Source: Limnephilus marmoratus (taxonomy: Eukaryota > Arthropoda > Insecta > Trichoptera > Limnephilidae). From it: DNA of 64,000 nucleotides. The first letter of the stretch is position 1. Each line of letters begins with the position of its first letter. The stretch is taken from assembly GCA_917880885.1 (NCBI GenBank), contig OU862927.1:18803450-18867449 (forward strand), written 5' to 3'. The translations under genes were made by a program, and so were the position numbers. Shown here one piece after another: positions 1 to 11,130 of this stretch. The notes under the pieces are model-generated. The model had not been told where the DNA came from, did not search any database, and saw only the letters and a list, made by a program, of their open reading frames with translations.

Positions 1-305
1 CGTTTGGTGACTTAGCAGGGGTTCCCGGGTAAATGGGGTGAGATTTGTCCGGGTCTTGGTAGCGGATGCGTCTGAACAGTTGCATGGCAGGCCAAGTCGG
101 GAAAGATCGGTTGAGATAGCCTCCTTGACTGTTACTCCTGGACACATTGACCCCAGATTCCTACCCACCCCCAATACCATTTTCCTTCCCAGAACTTCCT
201 CACCTTCTTCTCCTAAAAATGACCCTCCACACAGCATCCCCAAAGATGACATAGATCTTGAGGGGTATTATTTTCCCCCCAGGGCCTCCTGGGAGGAAAA
301 TATAT
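1..305 (+). repeat. SINE-like retroposon, family S1, copy a
   Basis: The left window edge cuts into a moderately repeated sequence that recurs at 13849-14287, 20262-20715, 37230-37585, 38640-38725, 60127-60321 plus 61385-61640, and inverted at 62865-63122. All copies share blocks reading roughly 'gggttcccgggt..ggggtgaggtttgtccgggtcttgg', 'ctgacccccagattcctaccca' and 'catccccaaagatgacatag', and most end in an A-rich tail after 'gtgtggagct'. The defined 3' end with a poly-A tail argues for a retroposon. The 90-codon open frame here is not conserved between copies and is not a gene. Confidence 0.65.
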
Positions 306-390
306 CTTAAATCTCTTGCAAGGAATAAAAAAACATGCCTTTAATAATAAATAAACATTATCTCACAATAACTATAACTAACCATCCCGC

Positions 391-720
391 TGTTTCCTCG
401 CAGGGGTTCGTAGAGAGGACCACCAAACAACTCGGTCTGTGCATACACTCCTTGCTTCATTCACATCCATACATCGCTCTTTTCTTCTGTCTTTCGACAT
501 GACTCAAGAGTTCGGTTTACTTAATCGTGCCATGTCTTTCTCGGGCATCCCCGACTTTTTCTACCATTCAAGTTCACGTCATATATTCTTCTTACAACCT
601 TTCTTTAGATAATTGGATCTACATGCCCAAACCATCTAAGAGTCCTATTCTTATCTCATTACACTCATCAGTCTTGTATTTTCCGTGAATCTCAAAGTAT
701 CTCACATATATTTTTTAATG
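391..720 (-). mobile_element. LINE 3' fragment (decayed RT C-terminal region)
   Basis: This stretch matches 57727-58115 over most of its length, for example the shared blocks 'aacaactcggtct' and 'catgcccaaaccatct'. In the better copy at 57.9 kb the minus strand reads RWFGH, which is typical of the C-terminal part of insect non-LTR retrotransposon polyproteins. Here the frame is more decayed. Assignment rests on that motif and on the two-copy similarity. Confidence 0.5.
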
Positions 721-1526
721 TCAAATCAGTCATAAATTGAAGAGAAAATTGTTTTATTTGTAGTAAGTTTTCAAGTTACTAATATATTAAGCACATTGGT
801 TTTATCTTGTTTAATAATAATTGAGTGGCGTGGCATACGATTAAGCATTGTAGGAATCGTGGATAAGAAAATAACCAATATTTGTTTAAAAATGTTCATA
901 TAAAAAAATAAAGTTGCGAAAATATTTGCTGTACAATAATGACATATTGACAAGCTGAATTTGAATGAAATCTTGTTTTTCTTATCTTAATTGCAATGTG
1001 CGATGTTTTTACTATGATTGATCTGTATCAGAAGAAACGCTATTGAAAAGCGACGTTGCCAAATGTAGGAGCTGCGATACGCTAGTCAATGAAATGTATA
1101 TTTTGCTAAAAATATACGCTCGTCTCAGCAGCGCCGCGGCTCGCCACCTCGGTGACAAAACACTGAACTAAAATAGCATATTTCAGTTGATTTAGGTACC
1201 AATACCGCGTCTGGCTTATTTTCGTTTTTAGACTGTATGAGGGTACAGGAGTGGGGAAAACTTGAAATTACACGTGTTCAATCCTGCGTCCGTATACCGG
1301 ACGCAGAATGACGGTTGGACGCAGGATTGAATGAAAGTGGACCATTAGAAGACGCAGCAATGATAGCGGGATGTATATATATATATACATAATAGTATTA
1401 GAATTAGCCTAGAAAAAAAATAATAAAAATTTACATAAAAATTGTAAAGCGCCCTCGAGGTGATAAAAACGGCGCTGTATAAATAATCCAAATATTATAA
1501 TTGTTTTATACTATTGAAATAATGAC
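721..1526. other. IMP4 intron 4 and flank, no gene seen
   Basis: AT-rich sequence with a small inverted repeat around 1268-1330 ('cctgcgtccgtataccggacgcag') and a TA microsatellite at 1375-1390. IMP4 exon 4 would splice leftward through here to a last exon. I found no match for the expected final IMP4 coding block, so that exon most likely lies beyond position 1. Confidence 0.5.
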
Positions 1527-1787
1527 CTTTTTGTAAGTGTGATGTCTGAAGCAGACATAGTCATCGTGATTAGCGAAGGTGATGACTCTCTTGGAGTCCT
1601 CCTTGGGCACGGGAAACAGGTACTTGAGGATATTGGCCGTTCGCTGACCGAGCTCCGTCTTGAAGTTATGGAACACAAGGTGTGGATACTGCTCGCTCAT
1701 GGGCGCCATTTCCGGTACGTCGTGCCGCATTATCACGTCCGACATCTGGAAGAATGCCGTCGGGCCGTAGGGGAGGTGACAGACTAT
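1527..1787 (-). CDS. IMP4: IMP4 exon 4: U3 snoRNP protein, C-terminal Brix half
   Basis: The minus strand reads an 87-codon block starting at the acceptor CAG|ATA. It contains VCHLPYGPTAFF, VIMRHDVPEM, LKYLFPVPKEDSKRVITFAN and FRHHTYKK, the conserved second half of the Brix domain of IMP4. In yeast and animals IMP4 binds U3 snoRNA and acts in the nucleolar small-subunit processome. The exon is in phase 0 with exon 3. Its 3' end is taken after AAAAAG. The donor that follows is GTCATT, a poor match to GTRAGT, so the exact end is less certain. About 45 C-terminal residues remain to be encoded, outside the window. Confidence 0.9.
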
Positions 1788-1855
1788 CTGGAATTCAATA
1801 ATGCATAAATTAATGGTCAATTCATATATTCACTAAAATCACTAACCTTTATAAT

Positions 1856-1985
1856 CGGTTAGTAGCTCAGTTGGCATCGTGTCTGGGTCCCTCCCTGTAT
1901 TGAGTTCAATTTTTCGGCTAATTTTCAAATATTGCCAGATTATTTGTAACCTGGGAATATTTGTCTTTCTTTTTAAAAAAATATA
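1856..1985 (+). repeat. tRNA-derived SINE, family S2, truncated copy
   Basis: A tRNA box-A-like head 'TAGCTCAGTTGG' is followed by 'ttttcggct', then 'gtaacctgggaatatttgtc' and a T/A-rich tail. The same body occurs at 29738-29920, with a box-B-like 'tgttcgattcc' that is largely lost here. It sits just upstream of IMP4 exon 4 on the opposite strand. Confidence 0.6.
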
Positions 1986-2779
1986 TTGCTGGCACTTAGT
2001 CCATCCGCTCGTGGGGCAAATGAAAAAAACCAATTGGCAACTCAATCGCTATCCACAGGAAAATGGGAAGTGGACTTGCAAATTTCATCAGCGGTCTGCA
2101 CACAGGCAACTTGCTAAATACCAGTTATCAAGGGTGACACGGCAACTCACAGTGCTAGTCGCCGTGGTCGGCACATTTCAGTTGCCAGGTTGCCATGGTT
2201 GCGCCTCACAACCTGTCAAGTTTTCGGGAAATTTGCGATATGTCAGAGCAGGAAAATATTGATTTAGTTCAGGAGGTTGATAAATCATTACACAGTATAA
2301 AATGAAGTTGCTCAAAATGTATGTGCGCATAGATCTTTTAAACTACGCAATGGATTTTCATGCGGTTTTCAACAATAGATAGAGTGATTCAAGAGGAAGA
2401 TTTATATATAACATGCTTATTATAGTAGAGAAAAGCCGAGAAATTCAAATATTCAATTCAGGCAGCGGGCAGCTGGCAAGCGGGTGGTGTGGATTTTATA
2501 AAGGTTGGGTAATGGTGTTGTGTTTCGCTAGCCACAGCAACATGTGGTCGGGTCTGCTAGTTATTAATAAATTATATTTGTGTTAAACAAGCTGATATGT
2601 ATAGATGACGCTCGTCTTTTAGGCACGCGATAGGTTGGCGTCATTGGCATTTAGCACATGACGTTCATCTAAGAAGGGTTAATAAAGTAAGCATTGCCGT
2701 CACATTCTTGAAATGTAATTTCGCATGCAAGTTTAAAAAAACACCCACTTTTCTACATGTTTTGAAAAAAAAAACAAAC
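1986..2779. other. IMP4 intron 3, left part, no gene seen
   Basis: Intronic sequence between exons 4 and 3. No conserved protein or strong RNA feature was recognised. The short open frame at 1879-2262 on the plus strand is SINE plus intron and has no family resemblance. Confidence 0.45.
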
Positions 2780-5170
2780 ATCCGCAAGCAATGTATTAAT
2801 TTCCTTAACCTTTCGTTCTATGACGCTTGATGGTGGAGTAGTTGTTCTCGCCGAGTCTTTTTGTGAGAAACAAAACATCCGCAAGCAATGTATTAATTTC
2901 CTTAACCTTTCGTTCTATAATGCTTGCTGGTGGAGTAGTTGTCCTCGCCAAGTCTTTCTTGTGAGTAGCAAAACATCCGCAAGCAATGTATTAATTTCCT
3001 TAACCTTTCGTACTATGCTACTTGATGATAGAGTAGTTGTTCTCGCCGAGTCTTTCTTGTGAGTAACAAAACATCCGCAAGCAATGTATTAATTTCCTTA
3101 ACTTTTCGTACTATGACGCTTGATGGTGGAGTAGTTGTTCTCGCCGAGTCTTTTTGTGAGAAACAAAACATCAGCAAACAATGTATTAATTTCCTCAACC
3201 TTTCGTACTATGATCCTTGATGGTGGAGTAGTTGTCCTCGCCAAGTCTTTCTTGTGAGTAGCAAAACATCCGCAAGCAATGTATTAATTTCCTTAACCTT
3301 TCGTACTATGCTACTTGATGGTAGAGTAGTTGTTCTCGCCGAGTCTTTCTTGTGAGTAACAAAACATCCGCAAGCAATGTATTAATTTCCTTAACCTTTC
3401 GTACTATGACGCTTGATGGTGGAGTAGTTGTTCTCGCCGAGTCTTTCTTGTGAGAAACAAAACATCCGCAAACAATGTATTAATTTCCTCAACCTTTCGT
3501 ACTATGATGCTTGATGGTGGAGTAGTTGTTCTCGCCAAGTCTTTCTTGTGAGTAACAAAACATCCGCAAGCAATGTATTAATATCCTTATCCTTTTGTAC
3601 TATGATGCTTGATGGTTGAGTAGTTGTTCTCGCCGAGTCTTTCTTATGAGAAACAAAACATCCGCAAGCAATGTATTCTTAACCTTTCGTACTATGATGC
3701 TTGATGGTGGAGTAGTTGTTCTTGCCAAGTCTTTCTTGTGAGAAACAAAACATCCACAAGCAATGTATTCTTAACCTTTCGTACTATGATGCTTGATGGT
3801 GGAGTAGTTATTTTCGCCAGAGTCTTTCTTGTGAGAAACAAAACATCCGCAAGCAATGTATTCTTAACCTTTCGTACTATGATGCTTGATAGTGGAGTAG
3901 TTGTTCTCACCGAGTCTTTCTTGTGAGAAACAAAACATCCGCAAGCAATGTATTAATTTCCTTCCTTTCGTACTATGATGCTTGATAGTGGAGTAGTTGT
4001 TCTCGCCGAGTCTTTCTTGTGAGAAACCAAACATCCGCAAGCAATGTATTAATTTCCTTCCTTTCATACTATGATGCTTGATGGTGGAGTAGTTGTTCTC
4101 GCCGAGTCTTTCTTGTGAGAAACAAAACATCCGCAAGCAATGTATTAATTTCCTTCCTTTCGTACTATGATGCTTGATAGTGGAGTAGTTGTTCTCGCCG
4201 AGTCTTTCTTGTGAGAAACCAAACATCCGCAAGCAATGTATTAATTTCCTTCCTTTCATACTATGATGCTTGATGGTGGAGTAGTTGTTCTCGCCGAGTC
4301 TTTCTTGTGAGAAACCAAACATCCGCAAGCAATGTATTAATTTCCTTCCTTTCATACTATGATGCTTGATGGTGGAGTAGTTGTTCTCGCCGAGTCTTTC
4401 TTGTGAGAAACAAAACATCCGCAAGCAATGTATTAATTTCCTTCCTTTCGTACTATGATGCTTGATAGTGGAGTAGTTGTTCTCGCCGAGTCTTTCTTGT
4501 GAGAAACCAAACATCCGCAAGCAATGTATTAATTTCCTTCCTTTCATACTATGATGCTTGATGGTGGAGTAGTTGTTCTCGCCGAGTCTTTCTTGTGAGA
4601 AACAAAACATCCGCAAGCAATGTATTAATTTCCTTCCTTTCGTACTATGATGCTTGATAGTGGAGTAGTTGTTCTCGCCGAGTCTTTCTTGTGAGAAACC
4701 AAACATCCGCAAGCAATGTATTAATTTCCTTCCTTTCATACTATGATGCTTGATGGTGGAGTAGTTGTTCTCGCCGAGTCTTTCTTGTGAGAAACCAAAC
4801 ATCCGCAAGCAATGTATTAATTTCCTTCCTTTCATACTATGATGCTTGATGGTGGAGTAGTTGTTCTCGCCGAGTCTTTCTTGTGAGAAACAAAACATCC
4901 GCAAGCAATGTATTAATTTCCTTCCTTTCGTACTATGATGCTTGATAGTGGAGTAGTTGTTCTCGCCGAGTCTTTCTTGTGAGAAACCAAACATCCGCAA
5001 GCAATGTATTAATTTCCTTCCTTTCATACTATGATGCTTGATGGTGGAGTAGTTGTTCTCGCCGAGTCTTTCTTGTGAGAAACAAAACATCCACAAGCAA
5101 TGTATTAATTTCCTTAACCTTTCATACTATGATGCTTGACGGTGGATTAGTTGTTCTTGCCGAGTCTTTC
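2780..5170. repeat. Tandem array, about 25 units of 92-100 bp, higher-order structured at the right
   Basis: Units repeat 'atgatgcttgatggtggag', 'tctcgccgagtctttcttg' and 'acatccgcaagcaatgtatt'. The left third is variable in unit length (97-98 bp). From 3975 on, the unit is exactly 96 bp (starts at 3975, 4071, 4167, 4263, 4359 and so on to 5127). Two variants alternate there: A ('gatagtgg' after 'cgtactatg') and B ('gatggtgg' after 'catactatg'), in the order ABABB ABABB AB. Because 96 is divisible by 3 and the units contain no stop in one frame, a 410-codon open frame runs on the minus strand. That is a by-product of the repeat. The array ends about 50 bp from IMP4 exon 3. Confidence 0.95.
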
Positions 5171-5218
5171 TTGTGGGGTAAAACTTACATGATATGTAAC
5201 AAAGAAAATAAAACCTAC

Positions 5219-5351
5219 CAAGCTGGAAGGGATGCCCCTGTGTTCGTGAACCACTATGAAGTCGGTGACATCATTGGCCCGGCAAGCGTGAACCAATTGC
5301 TTCATCTCGTATTTTCCTCTGTTCATGCGCTGGGAGTTGGGGAATATCAAC
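5219..5351 (-). CDS. IMP4: IMP4 exon 3: Brix domain, central part
   Basis: The minus strand has acceptor TTTTCAG followed by LIFPNSQRMNRGKYEMKQL, ACRANDVTDFIVVHEHRG and IPSSL, then donor TTG|GTAGGT. These are signature Brix/IMP4 blocks (FPxxQRMNRG, ACxANxVTDxxxVHEHRG). Length is 133 nt. The exon takes phase 2 from exon 2 and leaves phase 0 for exon 4, so the coding frame is continuous. The tandem array lies immediately on its 3' side. Confidence 0.93.
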
Positions 5352-5756
5352 CTGAAAATTAAAATGTGAAAAATATTAACAAAGTTCAATTTTTTATTGG
5401 AATAACTCTCTTTTATAGTAACTTTTGAAGGTTATTCCCATCAATGTAATATTTATATCATTGAGGGTCTCTTTTACCATCACACAAGCTGTCATTAGCA
5501 CTACCCATGAAATAAAGTATTTTTTGAATTTCACCATCCCTCAAACACCCTTATGTGGGTAGATAAAGTTTGCCTTCACTAATAGGTACTCTGACTAGCC
5601 AGTAACGTTTAACGGGTACATGTTAAGCAAAGTTTTCTACCAACAAGTGGTAAAAGCAGTTTTCTACCGTGGTTTTTTGTATGTCAACACAATTTGACAG
5701 TTGATTTTTCGGAGACACATTGATTATTGATACTTATATTATCTCTAAGCGAAGAC
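5352..5756. other. IMP4 intron 2, right flank of exon 3
   Basis: AT-rich intronic DNA without a recognisable gene, RNA or element end. Confidence 0.4.
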
Positions 5757-5999
5757 ATGGATTTGATAGATGATATTGATGTAATTGAAGCGATTGGAGA
5801 CAAAGAATTACGTGAACGTGAAGGGGCGGCACCGAATAGGAAACCGCGAGTTATAAGAGCACAAATAAATTTTGTAGAAATGTTGGACGATATAGATTTC
5901 AAATCACGATTTAGGCTGACAAAAAATGACTTAAACGAAATACATGAACATGTGAAAGACAAAATCAGTCAAAGGACCACCCATGTTATTTTAATATAA
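5757..5999 (+). pseudogene. PIF/Harbinger-like transposase N-terminal relic
   Basis: An 80-codon open frame from ATG contains FKSRFRLTKNDLNEIHEHV. It resembles the region ahead of the DDE nuclease in Harbinger transposases (a pattern like FxxRFRLSKxxxxxL). The N-terminal part is acidic (DLIDDIDVIEAIGDKEL). Nothing downstream reads as the DDE core, so this is at best a truncated relic inside IMP4 intron 2. The family call is an inference from a short motif. Confidence 0.35.
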
Positions 6000-6517
6000 A
6001 TATTGAAGAATAATACAGATAAGATCGACAGGCGTGACTCCAGACACGAATGGCTACTTGACACCGTATTTTCGGTGGTGAAATGCGGGCTGGATATGGG
6101 CAGAATTCTCCTGCCTATAAAATTATGTGACCCGTAGTTACCAGCAACATTTTGAGAGATTGGTAAAAAGAACCCCTGAATAAAATAACTAAAAGAACAA
6201 GAAATAGTAAAATAAAAAGGTAACAGTCGCAACTGGGATTCGAACCCAGAATATTGATTATTATTTAGACATTTAAGAAAAAGGTAAATAGGTGTCCCAT
6301 ATATGTAAATAAAATTGGACATGTTTATCAGAGACACTATCTAGGTTACAAACCAGTTCTTAGAACATTTATCATCATTTAAGAAATAATGTGAAAAAAA
6401 AATCTAACATATTTGAAGGTAGCCAGTGGAAAGTATTTATGGAAGAGGCCAAATCCCACCCTGGGATGTAGCGCCGTGAATACGATGATGAAATTCGACC
6501 AATGTTAAGTTACTAAC
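6000..6517. other. IMP4 intron 2, with a SINE-type box-B trace
   Basis: The minus strand around 6222-6250 reads GGGTTCGAATCCCAG, a perfect box-B/T-arm motif. No anticodon arm or box A can be folded around it. It is therefore read as a tRNA-derived SINE remnant and not a tRNA gene. The rest shows no coding signal. Confidence 0.4.
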
Positions 6518-6680
6518 CTGAGTTCCTTGGCGAACATCTTCAAGCGAGCACTAGGTTCCCTGGAGGTGGTGATGACTATCTTGGGATCCTGCACTCCGGC
6601 CCAGCGGTACTCATCATCCTGCGAGTTCAGGGTGTTGGCTCCTCCGCCAATACCTCCGATGGCCGCTGCCAGCTCCGGAC
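6518..6680 (-). CDS. IMP4: IMP4 exon 2: linker and start of Brix domain
   Basis: The minus strand reads acceptor TTAG, then GPELAAAIGG, NTLNSQDDEYRWAGVQDPK and IVITTSREPSARLKMFAKEL, ending CTC AG|GTTAGT. The blocks DDEYRWAGV.DPK and TTSR.PS.RLK.FAKEL are diagnostic for IMP4. Length is 163 nt. With exon 1 (phase 1) and exon 3 (phase 2) it gives an unbroken frame. A GC-rich stretch stands out from the AT-rich introns on both sides. Confidence 0.94.
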
Positions 6681-7696
6681 CTAAGTTTTAGGTTAAAAAA
6701 GTTATGTAATCATGGTTATTTGAAAAGAATATCTGATTAAAATAATAAAGTTATGTTAAAATAACTTGATAACTCTTATAAATGATCTGTTTCACTTTGG
6801 TCTTTGTATGAATTTAACCTCTCATGTGCAAACCTGCCGGCGAGCCCAAAAAAAAAGTTTTTATTAAATGCAATTTTAATCCTTATGTACAAAGAAAATG
6901 TATGAAGAACAAGGTCAGAATCGCTCGCACCAATATCAATCTAGGACCTAGGTACTATGTCATTATTGTAGCCGCTCTAAATTTTTTTTAAATAATTTTC
7001 TATGAAATTTGCCATTGACTTACCATCCAACATTCAACAGATTAAATGGAAGTGAAACTGTTTCTGTGCATGGATTTAATCAGCTTATGTCAAGTCCAGA
7101 CATGTGTAATGTCTAAGGTAACATATTGTGTACTTGTTAACACAAATTTTTTGAATGGACTACGCCACGATCTTTACACGTTATGCTTGTGGCGACAATC
7201 GCGCTGATCCATCACTTGTCAAATTCTAACACAAAGGCGCTCGGACGGCTTGTGTGTTTAGTTTGCAATTCGGCAATAATGAATAAACTTGAACAACAAC
7301 AGGATAATAGAAGAATCTTTGGTAAATTTTCCTTAAGCCGCTGCACTTTTAGGCACAGCTTTTGGAAAATACATTACATTTAACAATTACTTTAAGAAAC
7401 AACGAATTACGTTTGGGTAGATAGTAAACGATATTGAAATTCCATTTTTATTCAATCAAAATTCTAAATTTCTAAGTGAAACGATCTCTTTATCGCTATT
7501 TTAATTTGTTTTTTGTATAAATGACATTTGGGGAGTTTTATTTCAATCTAAATACGTATGAATTACTTAGTTAACCAAACTAAGAAAATAATAACCGATT
7601 TTGTGCAAGTAAATAGTTGAATCTCGAAGTAATTGTTGAAATGAAGTGTAATTTCTTTAATCTGTGCATAAAAGTGTGGCAATTAGTGGAATAATC
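6681..7696. other. IMP4 intron 1, left part, no gene seen
   Basis: Roughly 1 kb of intron between exon 2 and the long-TIR element. I see no conserved reading frame or clear repeat end here. Confidence 0.4.
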
Positions 7697-8149
7697 AAGG
7701 AATCGGCTAAAGTTCGGTTTATGGGGGAAATTCCTAAAAAATAAAACTAGTTATTTTTATACTAATTTTGGGTCGGGGAATCCGAATCTGAAAGAATTAG
7801 GCGGCGGCAAGCAATATTAACTGAGTTACACGACTTTAAAATTTTTTATACACACACAGGAAAATAGTCATTTTGGAAGCATTCTGATTCCTAGAAAATC
7901 AAACTAGTTATTTTTATACTAACTATGGGCCGGGGAATCCGAATCTGAAAGAATTAGGCGGCGGCAAGCAATATTAACTGAATTATATGACTTTAAAATT
8001 TTCTATACACACACAAGTGAAAATAGTCATTTCGGAAGCATTTTGACACACGAAGTCAGAGAAGTCACGAAGCAGTAATATCAATAACGTAAAATAACAT
8101 GTTTATATTTTAAGTACTTATTTTTTATAAATTTTACTTACTTTTGTAT

Positions 8150-8660
8150 CACAAACCATGTTACATAAACCCAACGTAGCTGCTAAACTACTTGAAAACA
8201 GGGATGTTTTTTTGCCGTGACGTGAGCAGGCGATATAAAGGGGCACAAAACATGTTACACAAACCTAGCGTAGCCGTTAAACTACTTGAAAACAGGGATG
8301 TTTTTTTGCCGTGACGCGAGCAGGCGGTATAAAGGGGCACAAACCATGTTACACAAACCTAGCGTAGCCGCTAAACTACTTGAAAACAGGGATGTTTTTT
8401 TGCCGTGACGCGAGCAGGCGGTATAAAGGGGCACAAACCATGTTACACAAACCTAGCGTAGCCGCTAAACTACTTGAAAACAGGGATGTTTTTTTGCCAT
8501 GACGCGAGCAGGCGGTATAAAGGGGCACAAACCATGTTACACAAACCTAGCGTAGCCGCTAAACTACTTGAAAACAGGGATGTTTTTTTGCCGTGACGCG
8601 AGCAGGCGGTATAAAGGGGCACAAACCATGTTACACAAACCTAGCGTTAGGTTAGGTTAG
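8150..8660 (+). repeat. 94-bp minisatellite cassette, 5+ units, in G1 element
   Basis: The landmark 'cgtagccgctaaactacttg' recurs at about 8175, 8269, 8363, 8457 and 8551, exactly 94 bp apart. Each unit holds 'aacagggatgttttttt' and 'ggtataaaggggcacaaacc'. The array ends in a run of TTAGG units. The same unit occurs in the G1 copy at 60.6-61.05 kb and once in the G2 element at 50.6 kb. A diverged inverted form occurs in the G2 element at 54.2-54.5 kb. Confidence 0.93.
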
Positions 8661-8964
8661 GTTACGCATTTTTAAGATTACGAATTTTCATACTTTTGGT
8701 TTAAGGGTCGGGTATCAAACCGCGCTGACGCTGCAGTTAGGTATTTCTTGTACCTGTAGACAAACACGGCCGCAGCCGGTCGCCTGCGTCTGACTAGAGG
8801 AGATGTGGGTATACTAGACACTACGGACTTACGAAATAAAAATATACTTGCCTTATAAAATTAAAATTTTGTTCCTACTATAATGGATACAGCTTAACAT
8901 ACTAAAAATCATATTGTGGAACAGCGTGGATAGCTTATAGAGACATTTGTGCCTGGGTCAAACT

Positions 8965-9843
8965 CAGTGGCGGCTGGTGCTCACAAAAATCGGCAGTGCG
9001 CTAAAAATCTTGTACATATATACCTATTCTAATTAAAATGAATTTAATTATGAAAAAATCTTACCCATTTGTAGGTTAGGTCGATTCTCCGTTGTCTCTT
9101 TTATTTATAACTTGCAATATTTAAAACGGGCCGTGGTGGGCCACTATTTTTAATTTCTAATCATTTTTCAAAGTTCAGCGCATTGTTTTTTATAAAATCA
9201 ACATTAATAATTGAACCCATTTTTTACTCTTCCCGACTCATCCAAAAAACCTAATAACAATGGCGTATTGACCTGCGACTTGTCACAACGGGTCTCATTG
9301 TTTATGTTGGTTGGTATGCTGTAGAGATAAGAAATGGTCGATGCTGCGCGGAATATTGACTAAAAAAGAGTAGATCTTAATTTAAACACACAATATCAAT
9401 AATAAAATGACTCGACCGCGTCCCTAATTAAGATGCTACTGAACAAACGGTCCTTTTGACATGGTGGAAATTCTCGGATCGCCGTCCACGGGTTATTTAA
9501 ATTTGCAAAGGATTATACCTACCTACGATTCTGGCTCATGGAGAATTGTGTATGTGATTCTGTGATCGCTTTGGAAAATGCACTACCGACTACCGGCCTG
9601 AATATAGGAACAAAACGTTCTGCTTCTGTTATCTCGGTATCTGTTACGCGAGCGGGTATACATAGACACCTATATTATGTATGCATTATAAATTATAACC
9701 AAAGTGTGTATTGTGATTTGTGATGAGGCGTGTCGGAAATATATTATTCGGTGAAATATGTTATTCGGTGCTCGGGAATTTTTAGATTGGCAGAAATTTT
9801 GGGAGTGCGTTGCACCGCCGCACCTTAGGGCTGGCCGCCACTG
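8965..9843. mobile_element. hAT-like non-autonomous element nested in G1
   Basis: The ends are near-inverted: CAGTGGCGGCTGG at the left and, read inverted at the right, CAGTGGCGGCCAG. This is the usual CAGNGG style of hAT termini. No clean 8-bp target duplication was found. The right flank forms a 17-bp perfect hairpin (9844-9878) containing 'tcaaact', which also precedes the left end, so the insertion site seems rearranged. No transposase frame is seen. Confidence 0.5.
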
Positions 9844-10559
9844 GTGAATGGGCAGTTTGACTCAAACTGCCCATTCACTGCAGTTAGGTATTTTTGGTAT
9901 TTGATACAGCTCGACAGGCTATAAATCATATTATGCAAAGGCAAGGATATATAGACTTTTTTTAACCCCTGGACCTTTACAGACGTCTTAGTTTTTGACT
10001 CAATGTGACGTAGAATCTAATGGTGTTTTGAGGTGGAAAAAATTTCTGGTTCATATATGGTTTGTATAATGTTATTAATTTTTTTATAATATTACCAGAA
10101 AATAATGGGTATGAATAAGTTACGACAACCAGTTTTTACTCTTTGCCTTAGAAATTACAAACAGGTAGTTTTGTTTTTGAAAGTTTATTTATATGCATTA
10201 TACAGATTTTTTTTAATACCTAGTAAGAAAGAATATATTTTACAATTCATCTTTGATATACTTAAAGTAGAATGAAGCACATTTAGAAAAAGACAGTCAA
10301 AAATATAAAGAAGTTGAGACAAATTTTTATAAAACAACTAAATGTTTTATTTTTATGTAGTTTCTGTTATAACGACGTCATTTATATTGCTTCTGCTGCT
10401 TGCATTTCCTTCGTTTTCAATTGCAGCCAACACTTTCATAAAAAAAAAAAATATTTGTAATAATACAAACCAGAATTTACCCAACATCGAAATTCATTCG
10501 ATTTATCAATGGATCTGACAGTCGTTGTTTTCAATAAAACTTAGTGACAATTTGAACGG

Positions 10560-11130
10560 AATCGGTAGAGAACTCAAAATGGTCGTCGAAATTATGCATT
10601 TTGACATTAGATTCGAGTTCGGTGAACCTCAAACTGCTTAAACCTGATTTTGAACCAAATCGTCAAAGTGCTCAAGACACTCACAAATTTTGCATTTTGA
10701 CATTAGATCCGAGTTCAGTGCACGTCCAAACGCCTTAATCCTGATTTTGAACCAAATCAGTAGATAACTAAATAAATTCAAGATGGATGCCGAAATTTTG
10801 CATTTGGACATTAGATCCGAGTTCAGTGCACTTCCAAACGCCCAAATCCTGATTTTGAACCAAATCGGTAGATAACTAGAGAAATTCAAGATGGATGCCG
10901 AAATTTTGCATTTTGACATTAGATCCGAGTTCAGTGCCCTTCCAAACGCCCGAATCCTAATTTTGAACCAAATCGGTAGATAACTAGAGAAATTCAAGAT
11001 GGATGCCGAAATTTTGCATTTTGATATTAGATCCGAGTTCAGTGCTCGCCAATACTCCCTAATACCGATTTTGAACCAGATCGGTAGAGAACACGAGAAA
11101 TTCAAGATGGATGCCGAAATTTTTAGATGT
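10560..11130 (-). repeat. 108-bp minisatellite, about 5 units
   Basis: The motif 'gagttcagtgc' recurs at 10711, 10819, 10927 and 11035 (108 bp spacing), with a diverged unit at 10615. Units also contain 'attttgaaccaaatcgg' and 'aaattcaagatggatgcc'. 108 is a multiple of 3, which explains the 155-codon open frame on the minus strand. It is not a gene. Confidence 0.9.

Noticed and set aside
3864..5096. 410-codon open frame as a repeat protein gene
   Set aside because: It consists only of the 96-bp tandem unit read in frame, has no start context, lies in an IMP4 intron and matches no family. The unit length explains it.
2780..5170. CRISPR array
   Set aside because: Units are contiguous without unique spacers, about 96 bp long, and the DNA is eukaryotic.
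5147..5389. ATG-initiated 80-codon protein on the minus strand
   Set aside because: It is IMP4 exon 3 with intron sequence read at both sides; splice sites at 5351 and 5219 define the real part.
6222..6250. tRNA gene on the minus strand
   Set aside because: Only a box B/T-arm is present; acceptor, D and anticodon arms cannot be formed. SINE remnant is more likely.
10638..11105. 155-codon open frame as a gene
   Set aside because: Entirely within a 108-bp minisatellite; open because 108 is a multiple of three.
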